From contig JBCCGI010000032.1 in assembly GCA_039029355.1 (NCBI GenBank), positions 1-64,000 on the forward strand: a stretch of 64,000 bases of DNA. Direction: 5' to 3'. The position numbers and the translations under genes are program-made. Below, piece after piece: positions 41,347-50,967 of this stretch. Each line of letters starts with the position of its first letter. The first letter of the stretch is position 1. The notes beneath the pieces are model-generated. The model saw only the letters and a list, made by a program, of their open reading frames with translations. It had not been told where the DNA came from and did no database searches. The DNA comes from JBCCGI01 sp039029355. Lineage in GTDB: Bacteria > Planctomycetota > UBA1135 > GCA-002686595.

Positions 41347-43056
41347 TCAGCGGCCGTCGAAGACGACCTCTCCCTCGATCACGGTGAGCAGCACGCGCGC
41401 GTCGAGCAGGCGCGCCGGCTCGCAGGTCACCGGGTCGACGTCCAGCACCGTGAGGTCGGCGAACCAGCCGGGGCGCAGCTGGCCGCGCTCATCCTCCTCG
41501 CGCACCGCGAAGGCCGCGCCCGAGGTGAAGCCGGCCAGGGCCTCGGCGCCGGACATGCGCTGCTCGGGCTGGAAGCCGCCCGCGGGCTGGCCGGCCTCAT
41601 CCTGGCGCGTGCGCGCGGCGTACAGGCCGAGCAGCGGAGCCGACGGCTCGACCGGGAAGTCGCTGCCGAACGCGAGCGGCGCGTTGTCGGCCGTCAACCG
41701 CCGCCAGGCATAGGCGCCGCGCAGGCGCTCGGGCCCGACGCGTTCGCCGGCCCAGCGCATGTCGCTGGTCGCGTGGCGCGGCTGCATCGAGGGAATCGCG
41801 CCCATCGCCGCGAAGCGCGGCCAGTCCGCCTCCGCGACGACCTGCGCGTGCTCGACGCGCGGGCGCAGGGCGAGGAAGCCCGTATCGCGCTCGGCCTGGC
41901 GCTCGAAGGCGTCGAGCACGGCGCGGTTGCCGCGGTCGCCGATCGCGTGGATCGCCGGCTGCAGCCGCAGCTCGGCGCAGGTCGCGACGAGCGCTTCGAG
42001 CTCGTCCTGCTCCATGCGCAGCAGGCCGACCTCGTCCGGCGCGTCGTGGTAGGGATGCAGCAGCGCCGCGCCGCGCGAACCGAGGGCGCCGTCGATCATC
42101 AGCTTCACGCCCGACAGCTGCACGCACGGCCCCCCGCGCTCCGCGAGCAGCGGCGCGAGCGCCGGCGCGTTGAGCCCGCCGTTGCCCCACAGGTAGGCGT
42201 GGACGCGCAGCCGGAGCTCGCCCGAGGCCTCGAGCTCGCGCAGCAGCGCGAGCTCCGCGGGCGACAGGCCCATGTCGTGCACGCAGGTCAGCCCCTCGGC
42301 CAGCAGCTTGCGCTGCGCGTGCAGCAGGTGGCGGCGCAGGTCCCCGGCGTCGGGCTCCGGCACGTGCCGGCCGACGAGCTGCATCGCGGTGTCGACCAGC
42401 ACGCCGGTCGCGCGTCCGGCGTCGTCGACGTGCACGCGGCCGCCCTCGACCGTCGGTACCGGGTCAAGCACGCCGTCGAGCCCGGCGGCCGAGAGCGCGC
42501 GCGCGTTCGCGAGCGCGGCGTGGCCGTCGACGCGGCTGACGAGGACCGGGTGGTCGGGGACGCGGTCGGACAGCGGCGCGTGGTGCGGGAACTCGGCGTC
42601 CGGCCAGCGCGTGTGGTCCCAGCCGCGGCCGGTGATCCAGGTGCCGGGCGCGAGCTCGGCCGCGCGCGCGGCGATGCGCTCGATCACCTCTTCGTAGGAG
42701 CGCGTGTCCTGCAGGTCGACCGCCTCGAGCAGCGCACCGAGCCCGAGCAGGTGCCCGTGCGCGTCCTGCAGCCCCGGCACCGCGGTCGCGCCGCCCAGGT
42801 TGAGCGGACGGACGTCTTCGCCCGCGGCGAGCACCGCTCCGGCCAGTTCGCCGGCGAAGGCGACGCGACCGTCGCGCACGAGGAGCGCCTCGACCGTCGT
42901 GCCGGCGCCGTCGCCCAGGTGAATCGTGCCGCCGGTGATGAGCAGCTCGGACCCGTCGGATCCGCCCTCCTCGCCGACCGTGGAGCAGGCCGAGACCAGG
43001 CCGAAGACGAGCGCCGCCAGCGCGCCCGCGGCGCGCGGAGTGAAGAGTCGCTTCAT
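41347..43056 (-). CDS. YtcJ-like amidohydrolase lipoprotein
   Basis: Metal-dependent amidohydrolase (Amidohydro_3 group) of 569 residues exported as a lipoprotein: the signal peptide ends LVSACS. Metal and active-site motifs are present: PGLQDAHGHLLG, GRGWDHTRWPD, CVHDMGLSP, AIHAIGDRGNRAVLDAFE and HAQVVAEADW, with a final GSDFPVEPSAPLLGLYAA. Such enzymes hydrolyse amide or formamide bonds of varied small molecules; the substrate is unknown. ATG 43056 is preceded by TACACT at 6 nt and no ribosome site. First gene of a pair with the SGNH hydrolase. Confidence 0.88.
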   Translation of the reverse strand: MKRLFTPRAAGALAALVFGLVSACSTVGEEGGSDGSELLITGGTIHLGDGAGTTVEALLVRDGRVAFAGELAGAVLAAGEDVRPLNLGGATAVPGLQDAHGHLLGLGALLEAVDLQDTRSYEEVIERIAARAAELAPGTWITGRGWDHTRWPDAEFPHHAPLSDRVPDHPVLVSRVDGHAALANARALSAAGLDGVLDPVPTVEGGRVHVDDAGRATGVLVDTAMQLVGRHVPEPDAGDLRRHLLHAQRKLLAEGLTCVHDMGLSPAELALLRELEASGELRLRVHAYLWGNGGLNAPALAPLLAERGGPCVQLSGVKLMIDGALGSRGAALLHPYHDAPDEVGLLRMEQDELEALVATCAELRLQPAIHAIGDRGNRAVLDAFERQAERDTGFLALRPRVEHAQVVAEADWPRFAAMGAIPSMQPRHATSDMRWAGERVGPERLRGAYAWRRLTADNAPLAFGSDFPVEPSAPLLGLYAARTRQDEAGQPAGGFQPEQRMSGAEALAGFTSGAAFAVREEDERGQLRPGWFADLTVLDVDPVTCEPARLLDARVLLTVIEGEVVFDGR

Positions 43057-43062
43057 CGCCGG

Positions 43063-43068
43063 AGTGTA
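43063..43068 (-). promoter_or_regulatory. Leaderless-type -10 box (TACACT)
   Basis: On the minus strand TACACT is followed by 6 nt (CCGGCG) and ATG 43056 of the amidohydrolase gene. Confidence 0.5.
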
Positions 43069-43101
43069 ACGCCGGCGATGTTCGCAGCCCGCGGGTTAGA
43101 T

Positions 43102-43233
43102 CTAGCGGACGCCCGCGATCGCGTTCGCAGGAGGCTGCTGGGCCAAGGCCTGGCTACGCTTGGAAGCCGAGGCGAACCACAGCAGTCCCACGACAAGCGC
43201 CGCGAGGAGCAGCTCATGGGGACGGAGGCGCAT
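43102..43233 (-). CDS. Small single-span membrane protein (43 residues)
   Basis: A short gene candidate between the SDR and amidohydrolase genes. It encodes one transmembrane helix (LLLAALVVGLLWFASA) after the basic N-terminus MRLRPHE and before the polar tail KRSQALAQQPPANAIAG. Third codon positions are GC-rich as in real genes here. No family is known and no strong ribosome site is present. Its presence fills most of a ~300-bp gap that otherwise holds only the two flanking promoters. Confidence 0.45.
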   Translation of the reverse strand: MRLRPHELLLAALVVGLLWFASASKRSQALAQQPPANAIAGVR

Positions 43234-43350
43234 GACGCGTGCATCGACCGAATCCCCGAATCCCTGAAGCGGTCCCCGGTCACGGGCGGGAAACGCCCTT
43301 CGGCGGCTCCAAAACCGCTCTTCGCCCCTCGCGCGTCGCAGCGCGCCGCA

Positions 43351-43356
43351 TAGAGT
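43351..43356 (+). promoter_or_regulatory. Leaderless-type -10 box (TAGAGT)
   Basis: TAGAGT is followed by 7 nt and ATG 43364 of the SDR gene, with no Shine-Dalgarno sequence. Confidence 0.45.
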
Positions 43357-43363
43357 GCGCTCC

Positions 43364-44116
43364 ATGAGCACCCGACGACTCGAAGGAAAGCGCGCGCTCG
43401 TCACCGGAGCGAGCGCGGGAATCGGAGCCGCGACCGCCCGCGCCCTCGCCGCCGAGGGCGCCGAGCTGGTCCTGTGCGCGCGACGCGCGGAGCGCCTGGA
43501 CGCCCTCGCCGCCGAGCTCGGCGGCGCGCAGACCGTCGCGCTCGACGTGCGCGACGCGGCGGCGATGAAGTCGGCCTTTGAAGGCGAGACGTTCGACATC
43601 GTCCTCGCCAACGCGGGCCTCGGCCGCGGCCTCGGCAAGATCGGCGACGGCGACCCCGCCGACTGGGCCGAGATGATGGACACCAACGTCGGCGGCGTGC
43701 TGCACACGGTCCACGCGACCCTGCCGGCGATGCTCGCGCGCGGCGCGGGCGACTTCGTCGTGCTGGGCAGCGTCGCCGGCCGCGAGGTCTACCCCGGCGG
43801 CAACGTCTACTGCGCGAGCAAGCACGCGGTGCGCGGCGTCTACAAGGCGCTGCGCCGCGACCACTACGGCAGCGGCGTGCGCTTCACCACCGTCGACCCG
43901 GGCATGGTCGAGACCGAGTTCTCGCTGGTGCGCTTCCACGGCGACGCCGAGGCGGCCGACGCGATGTACAAGGGCATGACGCCGATGCGCCCCGAGGACG
44001 TGGCCGAGTCGGTGCTGTTCGCCGTGACGCGCCCGCCCCACGTCAACATCGGCGAGATCGTGATGTGGGCCTCGGCGCAGGGCGCGACGTGGCTGTGCGC
44101 GCGGGACGAGGGGTAG
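43364..44116 (+). CDS. Short-chain dehydrogenase/reductase (YdfG-like)
   Basis: Classical NAD(P)-dependent SDR of 250 residues. The coenzyme motif is TGASAGIG, with LCARRAERL suggesting NADPH preference. NAG is in LANAGLG, and the catalytic Ser, Tyr and Lys are in GSVAGRE and YCASKHAV. The C-terminal SLVRFHGDAEAADAMYKGM followed by MRPEDVAE resembles YdfG-type enzymes that oxidise 3-hydroxy acids or serine. The actual substrate is not certain. Its ATG follows a TAGAGT box by 7 nt. Single gene, convergent with the exosortase block. Confidence 0.9.
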   Translation: MSTRRLEGKRALVTGASAGIGAATARALAAEGAELVLCARRAERLDALAAELGGAQTVALDVRDAAAMKSAFEGETFDIVLANAGLGRGLGKIGDGDPADWAEMMDTNVGGVLHTVHATLPAMLARGAGDFVVLGSVAGREVYPGGNVYCASKHAVRGVYKALRRDHYGSGVRFTTVDPGMVETEFSLVRFHGDAEAADAMYKGMTPMRPEDVAESVLFAVTRPPHVNIGEIVMWASAQGATWLCARDEG

Positions 44117-44128
44117 CCGGGCAGCCTC

Positions 44129-44731
44129 CTAGGGCTCCCGCCGGGCGAGCTCCGGGAACCAGCGCACGGAGACGAGCGCCCAGATCGCGACCGGCAGAAC
44201 GAAGCCGATCGTGGGGTCCTTGAAGAGGACGTAGGAAACCGAGTCGAGCCACGAATAGGCCCGCGGATCCAACGACAGCAAACGAACGCCGTCGACCTCG
44301 ATCCACGTGAAGTCCCGAGCGACCCGCAGGCCGATCCGGGCGGCCGTGAAGAGCGCGACCAAGCCGCTGCCCAGCGCAGCTCGGGCGAGCCGGGCCTTGC
44401 GGGTCGCCGGGGTCGCGAGGACCAGGCTCAGGAAGACCGCCCAGGGAACGAAGGCGTGCAGGAAGCCGCTGGCCGCGAGGGAATGGAAGCGCTGCGGATG
44501 CTCTCTGTGGTAGAGCCGAATCTCCGCGTCGATCCACTCACGCCGCGGCTCCAACACCCGGCAGTCGACCGCACGGTCCGCCCCGAAGTCGGAGAACAGC
44601 CGGTTGCCCGTCCAAGCGCATCCCGCCAGATACGGAGACCTCACGGCGGGCCACAGCGCGATCAGGACGGCGAACAAGAGGACCGCGCGGCTCGTCAGTC
44701 GGAGAACCGGTCGCCAGCGGACGCCCGTCAT
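44129..44731 (-). CDS. Exosortase H-associated membrane protein
   Basis: A 200-residue integral membrane protein with about four hydrophobic segments (AVLLFAVLIALWPAV, ASGFLHAFVPWAVFLSLVLA and a C-terminal FVLPVAIWALVSV). It has a conserved-looking periplasmic loop with two Cys (AGCAWTGNRLFSDFG...AVDCRVLEPRREWIDAEIR). Its start overlaps the stop of the exosortase gene (ATGA), so the two are translationally coupled. Its position fits the accessory membrane proteins found next to exosortase H in other genomes, though I assign it mainly by context. Confidence 0.65.
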   Translation of the reverse strand: MTGVRWRPVLRLTSRAVLLFAVLIALWPAVRSPYLAGCAWTGNRLFSDFGADRAVDCRVLEPRREWIDAEIRLYHREHPQRFHSLAASGFLHAFVPWAVFLSLVLATPATRKARLARAALGSGLVALFTAARIGLRVARDFTWIEVDGVRLLSLDPRAYSWLDSVSYVLFKDPTIGFVLPVAIWALVSVRWFPELARREP

Positions 44732-45261
44732 CCAGGTCGGGCGCGGCGCCCCAGCCACGCCACCCAGGCCATCCAGAGGCCGAAGGCCGAGAGAACGAAC
44801 AGTCCCTGCCAGACCGTCATGTGCATCAGCTCGAAGTACTCCTCGAAGTGATGGCCGACGACGTACAGCGTCGAGAGGCGAACGACGTTGAGAACCAGGA
44901 GGAGCACGACGCCGACGACGGCACCGATGATCTTCTCGGACCAGCGGGCTGGAAAGGCGACGACCACGGCCAGGAAGATCGCGATGGGCTGCAGGGCGTC
45001 GCACCCGTGCTTCACCTCCATCGCAAAGCGCGGCGAGCTCACCACCGTGCCCGTGACGCGGAGCTCGCTGTAGACGGGACTGAGCAGAGCCCTTGCAAGC
45101 GTCGCCTGAAGCCTCAGGTGGCTCTCGAGCAGCCCGCTTCCCCAGAGGGTCGTCGCGATCAGGATCTGGAGGCCGACCATCCAGAGCAGGGCGAACGCGA
45201 GGAAGCGCAGCACTCCTCGCGTTCCGGAGTCGCCCGCTTGCTGGGCTCTTTGGTCAGTCAT
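44728..45261 (-). CDS. xrtH: Exosortase H
   Basis: Membrane-embedded transpeptidase-like enzyme (177 residues) that cleaves a C-terminal sorting signal of the IPTLxxWG type and passes the protein on to the cell surface. The catalytic Cys is in EVKHGCDALQPIAIF, the Arg in VLNVVRLSTLYVVGHHF, and the His in ELMHMTVWQGLF, all within predicted transmembrane helices as expected. ATG 45261 overlaps the VKOR-DsbA stop by 8 nt, and its stop overlaps the downstream membrane-protein start. A substrate with the matching signal is encoded in the same operon. Confidence 0.88.
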   Translation of the reverse strand: MTDQRAQQAGDSGTRGVLRFLAFALLWMVGLQILIATTLWGSGLLESHLRLQATLARALLSPVYSELRVTGTVVSSPRFAMEVKHGCDALQPIAIFLAVVVAFPARWSEKIIGAVVGVVLLLVLNVVRLSTLYVVGHHFEEYFELMHMTVWQGLFVLSAFGLWMAWVAWLGRRARPG

Positions 45262-46522
45262 CGGCCACCCGGCTCTCGGCAAGGCCCTGCCCGCGGTTCC
45301 GCTCAGCGGCCTGGAGCAGGGCGAACCCGACGATCTCCTCGAAGACCTCCGGGTAGAACCCGCCGTTCTTGAGGAAACCCTGGATCACGACGGACGGCGT
45401 CGACACGATGCCGAGCTGCTTGCAGAGCGACACGTCGTGCGCCAAGGCCTGCGCCGCGCCCGGGCCGTCTGCGCAGGCGAGGAGCCGGTCGAGGCCGTCG
45501 ACTCCGGACAGCCCCCGGAGCGCGTCCGCACGCGTCATGTGCTCGGGATCCTCGACGCTCATCAACGACGCGTGGATCTCCGCGAAGCGGCCTTCGATTG
45601 CGGCGCACTCGCCGATCCGCGCCAACCAACAGGCTTGCTGGTGGAAGTCCGACGGAACGGCCGGGTTGCAGGCCGAGCTCACCGGAGCGTTGACGAACAC
45701 CGAACGCAGCTCGCCGGGCCATCGTTCGTGAAGCGAGTGCAGGGACCGCTCCATCGCGCGGCAGTAGGGACACTGGTAGTCCCCCACCAAGACGACCGTT
45801 ACCGCCGCGTCGCCGGGCCCCATCGCTGGCTGTCCGTCGAAGACCGAAGTGTCGACCGTGGGCTGCCCGCTCCTCAGGAGCGCCTTGAACTCCTGCATCT
45901 GCTGTTGACCTGCGAAGCGCACGTCCCACAGCGGGACGAGCACGCCCTTCAAGGCGGTCACCACGAGCGCCAGCGTGATCGCACCCAGGCCGAGCTGCAG
46001 CACGCTCCGGTAGTAGACGACCTCGTCCGCGCCCGCCAACTCGCCTCGTCGCGGAAGGAGGCCGCCCAGGGAGAAGCCCCCGGAGCCGCGCACGAGGGCC
46101 ACGAACGCCGCGGCCATCGCGACGTTGAGCGCGTACGTCGTTAGGCAGCCCGGACAGAGGCTGCCGACGCGGAAGGCCATCACGTACCCGAGGTATAGGT
46201 CCACGACGACCGCAAGCCCGCACAACAGGGCGCCAAGAGACAGGAACGCGCGCTCTTCGAGGCCGCGGAAGAGACAGCTGCCGACCGCAATTCCAAATAC
46301 GGTCAGATAGAAGGCGAGGCCCCACGCGGCCAGCGGGACCCCGAGAAACCAGGCGGCCGCATGCGACAGAACGTCCCCGCACGAGAGCCCACCGCCGGCT
46401 CCGCAGGCAAGCCCCTCCACGTATCCGCGCTCGTAGAGCTCTAGGTGCTTGAGCGAGAGGTCGTGGGAGATGCCAATGCCGACGCCGGCCAGCAGGACAG
46501 GAAGCAGGACGAGGAAGCGCAT
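45254..46522 (-). CDS. VKOR-DsbA fusion, disulfide-forming oxidoreductase
   Basis: A 422-residue membrane protein joining a vitamin K epoxide reductase domain (about 1-160, four to five helices) to a periplasmic DsbA/thioredoxin-like domain (about 215-410). The VKOR loop cysteines are in ACGAGGGLSCGD and the quinone-side pair is CPGC in SLCPGCLTTY. The thioredoxin active site is CPYC in VGDYQCPYCRAME, with the cis-Pro loop in IVSTPSVVIQ. It should make disulfides in exported proteins and return electrons to quinone. The upstream gene encodes a nine-cysteine exosortase substrate, the likely client. Confidence 0.9.
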   Translation of the reverse strand: MRFLVLLPVLLAGVGIGISHDLSLKHLELYERGYVEGLACGAGGGLSCGDVLSHAAAWFLGVPLAAWGLAFYLTVFGIAVGSCLFRGLEERAFLSLGALLCGLAVVVDLYLGYVMAFRVGSLCPGCLTTYALNVAMAAAFVALVRGSGGFSLGGLLPRRGELAGADEVVYYRSVLQLGLGAITLALVVTALKGVLVPLWDVRFAGQQQMQEFKALLRSGQPTVDTSVFDGQPAMGPGDAAVTVVLVGDYQCPYCRAMERSLHSLHERWPGELRSVFVNAPVSSACNPAVPSDFHQQACWLARIGECAAIEGRFAEIHASLMSVEDPEHMTRADALRGLSGVDGLDRLLACADGPGAAQALAHDVSLCKQLGIVSTPSVVIQGFLKNGGFYPEVFEEIVGFALLQAAERNRGQGLAESRVADD

Positions 46523-46567
46523 TGAGCTCTGGGGACCGCGAATGCGCAGATCCCCGCGCTCGGCTCC

Positions 46568-46999
46568 TCAGGGCGTGGCTGGCGACATAGGACGCCGACG
46601 CAGAACGGCCACGCCGGCGGCAAGCAGCCCGAGGGCGAGCACGAGCCCTCCCCAACCTCCGACGGTCGGAACGCCGCTGATCATCTTGCAGAAGATGTCG
46701 CCGCCTCCGCCCGGATCGAAGCACTGCTGCGTTCCGCTCCCGCTCTTGTCCCGGCAGGCGTCGTTCTGCGTCCCGCCGCCGCCAAACGCAATGCACGTTT
46801 GGTCGGCGAAGAAGATGTCCACGCTACCCTTGGCCTTGCAGGCCGCCTCGTTGGCCACGTTGCTGCAGTCGATGTCGAAGTCTCCGTCGACGTCGTCGAA
46901 GAAACAACAGCAGTCCTGCGCGTGGGAAAGCGGCGCGGAGGCGAGCAACACCAGCAAGACGACGAGCAGCCTTCGCACTCGAGCGGCAAGGGTCAACAT
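46568..46999 (-). CDS. Cys-rich IPTL-CTERM-type exosortase substrate
   Basis: A 143-residue secreted protein. A Sec signal (1-27) is followed by a mature part of about 80 residues with nine cysteines (30, 31, 32, 45, 54, 69, 82, 93, 104) including a CCC triplet. It ends in a sorting tail: VPTVGGWGG (110-118), a hydrophobic helix and RRR. This is a variant of IPTLxxWG-CTERM, the signal of exosortase H. The ribosome site GGAGAGG lies 6 nt before ATG 46999. It opens the operon with VKOR-DsbA, exosortase H and the accessory membrane protein. The mature domain matches nothing I know. Confidence 0.75.
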   Translation of the reverse strand: MLTLAARVRRLLVVLLVLLASAPLSHAQDCCCFFDDVDGDFDIDCSNVANEAACKAKGSVDIFFADQTCIAFGGGGTQNDACRDKSGSGTQQCFDPGGGGDIFCKMISGVPTVGGWGGLVLALGLLAAGVAVLRRRPMSPATP

Positions 47000-47161
47000 G
47001 GCAATCCTCTCCAAAGACGAGCCGACCGGTGTGGCCAAGGTAGCAGCATCCGCCGCAAGAGCGCAGGGGGAAAACGCGCGGGAACGGCAACGCTCCGCTA
47101 GCGAAAACCCGCAGACAACCGCGCCCATGGCGCTCGCGTGCGGTCCGTCGAACCCGAGCGC

Positions 47162-47176
47162 CTAGTCCGGGACTAG
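47162..47176. terminator. Short palindrome at the panB stop
   Basis: CTAGTCC-G-GGACTAG is a perfect 7-bp inverted repeat that includes the panB stop codon. It may help end the panB message; the 170 bp between panB and the next start contain nothing else distinctive. Confidence 0.3.
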
Positions 47177-48006
47177 TACGACTCTTCCTCGGACGGAAAG
47201 TCGCTTGCCTTCACGTCCGCCACATACCGCTCAAACGCCCCCTGCATCGACTCGGCCAGCTCGGCATAGCGCCGAACAAACCGCGGCCGGAAGCGCGTGT
47301 AGAGGCCAAGCATGTCGTGCGTCACCAGGATCTGGCCGTCGCAGCCCGAGCCGGCGCCGATGCCGATGGTCGGGATGTCGAGCTCCTGAGAGATCTCGGT
47401 GGCGAGGTCGGCGGGGATCTTCTCGAGCACGATCGCGCAGGCGCCGGCGTCCTGGAGCGCGCGGGCACCGCGGCGGATCTCGTCCGCTTCCTCGGGGTCG
47501 CGGGCGCGGACCTGGTAGGTGCCGAACTTGTGAATCGACTGCGGCGTGAGCCCCAGGTGCCCCATCACGGGGATGCCGACGGCGACGATGCGCTCGACGG
47601 TCGTGGCGATCGCCTCGCCGCCCTCGAGCTTGACCGCCTCGACGTGGGCCTCCTTCACCATGCGTCCGGCGTTGCGCAGGGCCTCGTCGGAGTTCACCTG
47701 GTAGCTGAGGAAGGGCAGGTCGCCGACGACGAGCGCGCGCTGGACGGCGCGCGAGACGACCTCGGCGTGGTAGAGCATCTGCTCCATCGATACCGAGACG
47801 GTCGTGTGCAGCCCCTGGACGACCATGGCCGCCGAGTCGCCGACGAGGATCACGTCGACCCCGGCCTGGTCCAGCAGGCCCGCCATCAGAAAGTCGTAGG
47901 CGGTGAGGGCGCTGATGCGCTCGCCGCGCTCCTTCATGCGGCCCAGGCTCCGCGTGGTGACCTTGCGACCGGGGGGACGGGGAGCGCCGTTCTCGTTGTT
48001 CGCCAT
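47173..48006 (-). CDS. panB: 3-methyl-2-oxobutanoate hydroxymethyltransferase
   Basis: First committed enzyme of pantothenate (coenzyme A precursor) synthesis: it transfers a hydroxymethyl group from methylenetetrahydrofolate to 2-oxoisovalerate. The 277-residue TIM-barrel protein has [31 protein letters not shown] (metal Asp), [28 protein letters not shown] and [15 protein letters not shown] ~15-residue polar extension precedes the domain. ATG 48006 has GGAG and a TAGGAT box nearby. No panC or panD is adjacent. It is divergent from the methyltransferase gene. Confidence 0.95.
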   Translation of the reverse strand: MANNENGAPRPPGRKVTTRSLGRMKERGERISALTAYDFLMAGLLDQAGVDVILVGDSAAMVVQGLHTTVSVSMEQMLYHAEVVSRAVQRALVVGDLPFLSYQVNSDEALRNAGRMVKEAHVEAVKLEGGEAIATTVERIVAVGIPVMGHLGLTPQSIHKFGTYQVRARDPEEADEIRRGARALQDAGACAIVLEKIPADLATEISQELDIPTIGIGAGSGCDGQILVTHDMLGLYTRFRPRFVRRYAELAESMQGAFERYVADVKASDFPSEEESY

Positions 48007-48111
48007 CGGACTCCATCCTACTCCTCCGGCGGGCGGGGGGCGAATCGCTCGTCCGGGGCAGCAATCGGCGGTGCGGCGGCTGGCTCGCCGGCCCCAGGCG
48101 GGTAGCATTCC

Positions 48112-49211
48112 GTGCATCCAGTGAGCTCCCCCTCCCCCCAAGACCTCGGACCGATCCTCCGGGACCTCGACCTCGACGAAGGCGCAGCGCCGCGGATCGT
48201 CCCGCCCGCCGAGGCGGGGGCGGCCGGACACGCCCTGACCGGCGAAGAGTGGCTGCTGGTCGCGGTCCCCGGGACGCCCGCCGGCGCCGAGCTGGCGCGG
48301 ATCCGCGAGGCCCTGTGGCCCCTCTGCCACGTGGTCGGGCTCTACCGCTCGGGCACCGAAGGCCTGGCGCGCGAGGGCGTCGGCGGCCGGGCGAAGCTCG
48401 ACGACCAGCTGACCTGGCACGGCGTGCTGCTGGCGGCGCGCCCGCGCGCCCACGTGATGTCGCCCGCGATGACCGCGGCCAAGTTCGACACGAACGCCGT
48501 GGGCTGGAACGGCGTCCCGGGCTCGCCCGGCTATGGGCACTTCCGCTGGATGCGGCGCTTCGTGGGCACGTTCGCTCCCGTCCCCGACGGTGCGCGCGTG
48601 CTCGACTTCGGCTGCGGCGCCGGCTGGGTCGGCATCGAGGCCGCCAAGAGCGCCCGCGACGTCGAGCTCGCCTCGTTCGACCCGAGCCCCGAGATGGTGC
48701 GCATCACGGGCGAGAACGCCGCCGCCGAGGGCATCGCGCGCTTTACCGGCCGCGTCGGCTTCGGCGAGGACCCGCCCTTCCCCGCCGCGGGCGAGGAGCC
48801 GTTCGACGTGGTGATCTCCTCCGGCGTGCTGTCGTTCTCACCCGACCTGGACCGCTGGATGGAGGGCCTCATCGCCGCGGTGAAGCCCGGCGGCACGCTG
48901 GTGGTCGGCGACCTGAACCCCGCGTCGCGCGGCATGCAGCGGCGGCGACGGACCCATGCGCTGCTGCCGGTGCGCGAGCTGAACGCGCAGGAGAGCGGCG
49001 AGATCCGCCGGCGCCTCGAGGCGGCCGGCTTCCGGCACGAGAAGACCTCGGGCTACCAGCTGACGCGCCCCGTCCCCCAGGCGATGCACGTGTCCGAGAC
49101 GCGCCTCAAGGGCGCCCTGTCGCCCGCGCTGCTCTTGGCCAACCGGGTCGGAGAGCGCGCGCTCGGCGCGTCGGCGCCGGGGCTCTTCGACAGCTGGGTG
49201 ATGCGCTTCGG

Positions 49212-49227
<16 letters not shown>
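48112..49227 (+). CDS. Class I SAM-dependent methyltransferase
   Basis: A 371-residue protein with a Rossmann methyltransferase core in the middle: motif [19 protein letters not shown], acidic residue in [10 protein letters not shown], and [21 protein letters not shown] followed by LKPGG-like [13 protein letters not shown]. The first ~130 residues are a separate domain of unknown role and the C-terminus has basic repeats (MQRRRRTH). The acceptor is unknown. GTG 48112 or 48121 could be the start. Its last 16 nt overlap the 3' end of accD on the other strand. Confidence 0.75.
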
Positions 49228-50156
<929 letters not shown>

Positions 50157-50165
50157 GGACGTCCC

Positions 50166-50873
50166 TCAGGCGCTGGGCCGTCCCGCGGCCTGTTCGGCGG
50201 AGCGCCGGAACGCGGCGATGGTCTCCGCCATGTCGTCGGCGCCGAAGATCGCCGAGCCGGCGACCAGCACGTCGGCACCCGCCGCCGCGCAGCGCGGCAG
50301 GGTCTCGTGGTTCAGCCCGCCGTCCATCTCGACGTGGCCGGTGTAGCCGCGCTCGCGCAGCCAGGCGGTCTTCGCCAAGACGTCCTCGATGAAGCTCTGG
50401 CCGCCGAAGCCGGGGAAGACGCTCATCACCAGCACCAGCTCGACCTCGCCAAGCACGTCCGCGATGCGCTCGATCGGCGTGTCGGGGTTGACCGCGATCC
50501 CGACGCGCTCGACGCCGGCATCGCGGAAGGCGGCGATCGTGTCGCGCATCTCGCCGGTGTTCGCGCAGACCTCGGCGTGGAACGTCAGGACGTGCGCCCC
50601 GGCGCGGGCGAAGTCGGCCGCGTAGCGCCGCGGCTCCGAGATCATGAGATGCACGTCGAGCGGCGCGCCGGCCGCGGCGTGGATCGACTTCACGACCGGC
50701 GGGCCGATCGTGAGGTTCGGCACGAAGTGCGCGTCCATCACGTCGACGTGGTGCCAGTCGCCGCCCGAGGCCTCGACGCGCGCCACCTCGTCGGCGATGC
50801 GCGCGAAGTCGCAGGACAGGAGAGAGGGTGCGATCGTGATCGGTTTCACGGCGACGTCCTGGGTGGGTCCCAT
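50166..50873 (-). CDS. rpe: Ribulose-phosphate 3-epimerase
   Basis: Interconverts ribulose-5-phosphate and xylulose-5-phosphate in the pentose phosphate pathway. The 235-residue TIM barrel has IAPSLLSCDFARI, HHVDVMDAHFVPNLTIGP (metal ligands), DVHLMISEP, VMSVFPGFGGQSF, and the phosphate-binding AGADVLVAGSAIFG. ATG 50873 follows a TACAAT box by 8 nt without a ribosome site. Its product feeds the same triose pool used by the neighbouring pgk and gap genes. Confidence 0.96.
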   Translation of the reverse strand: MGPTQDVAVKPITIAPSLLSCDFARIADEVARVEASGGDWHHVDVMDAHFVPNLTIGPPVVKSIHAAAGAPLDVHLMISEPRRYAADFARAGAHVLTFHAEVCANTGEMRDTIAAFRDAGVERVGIAVNPDTPIERIADVLGEVELVLVMSVFPGFGGQSFIEDVLAKTAWLRERGYTGHVEMDGGLNHETLPRCAAAGADVLVAGSAIFGADDMAETIAAFRRSAEQAAGRPSA

Positions 50874-50881
50874 GGCTCGCA

Positions 50882-50887
50882 ATTGTA
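50882..50887 (-). promoter_or_regulatory. Near-start -10 box (TACAAT)
   Basis: On the minus strand TACAAT is followed by 8 nt and ATG 50873 of rpe. It matches the TANNNT boxes seen next to other start codons in this window. Confidence 0.45.
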
Positions 50888-50967
50888 GGCGGCGTCGGTC
50901 CGCCATCCCAGCCGGTTGCGGGGCCGTCTCCCGCGGGGGCCGGAGCCCCCGCGGGGATTCCACGCGG

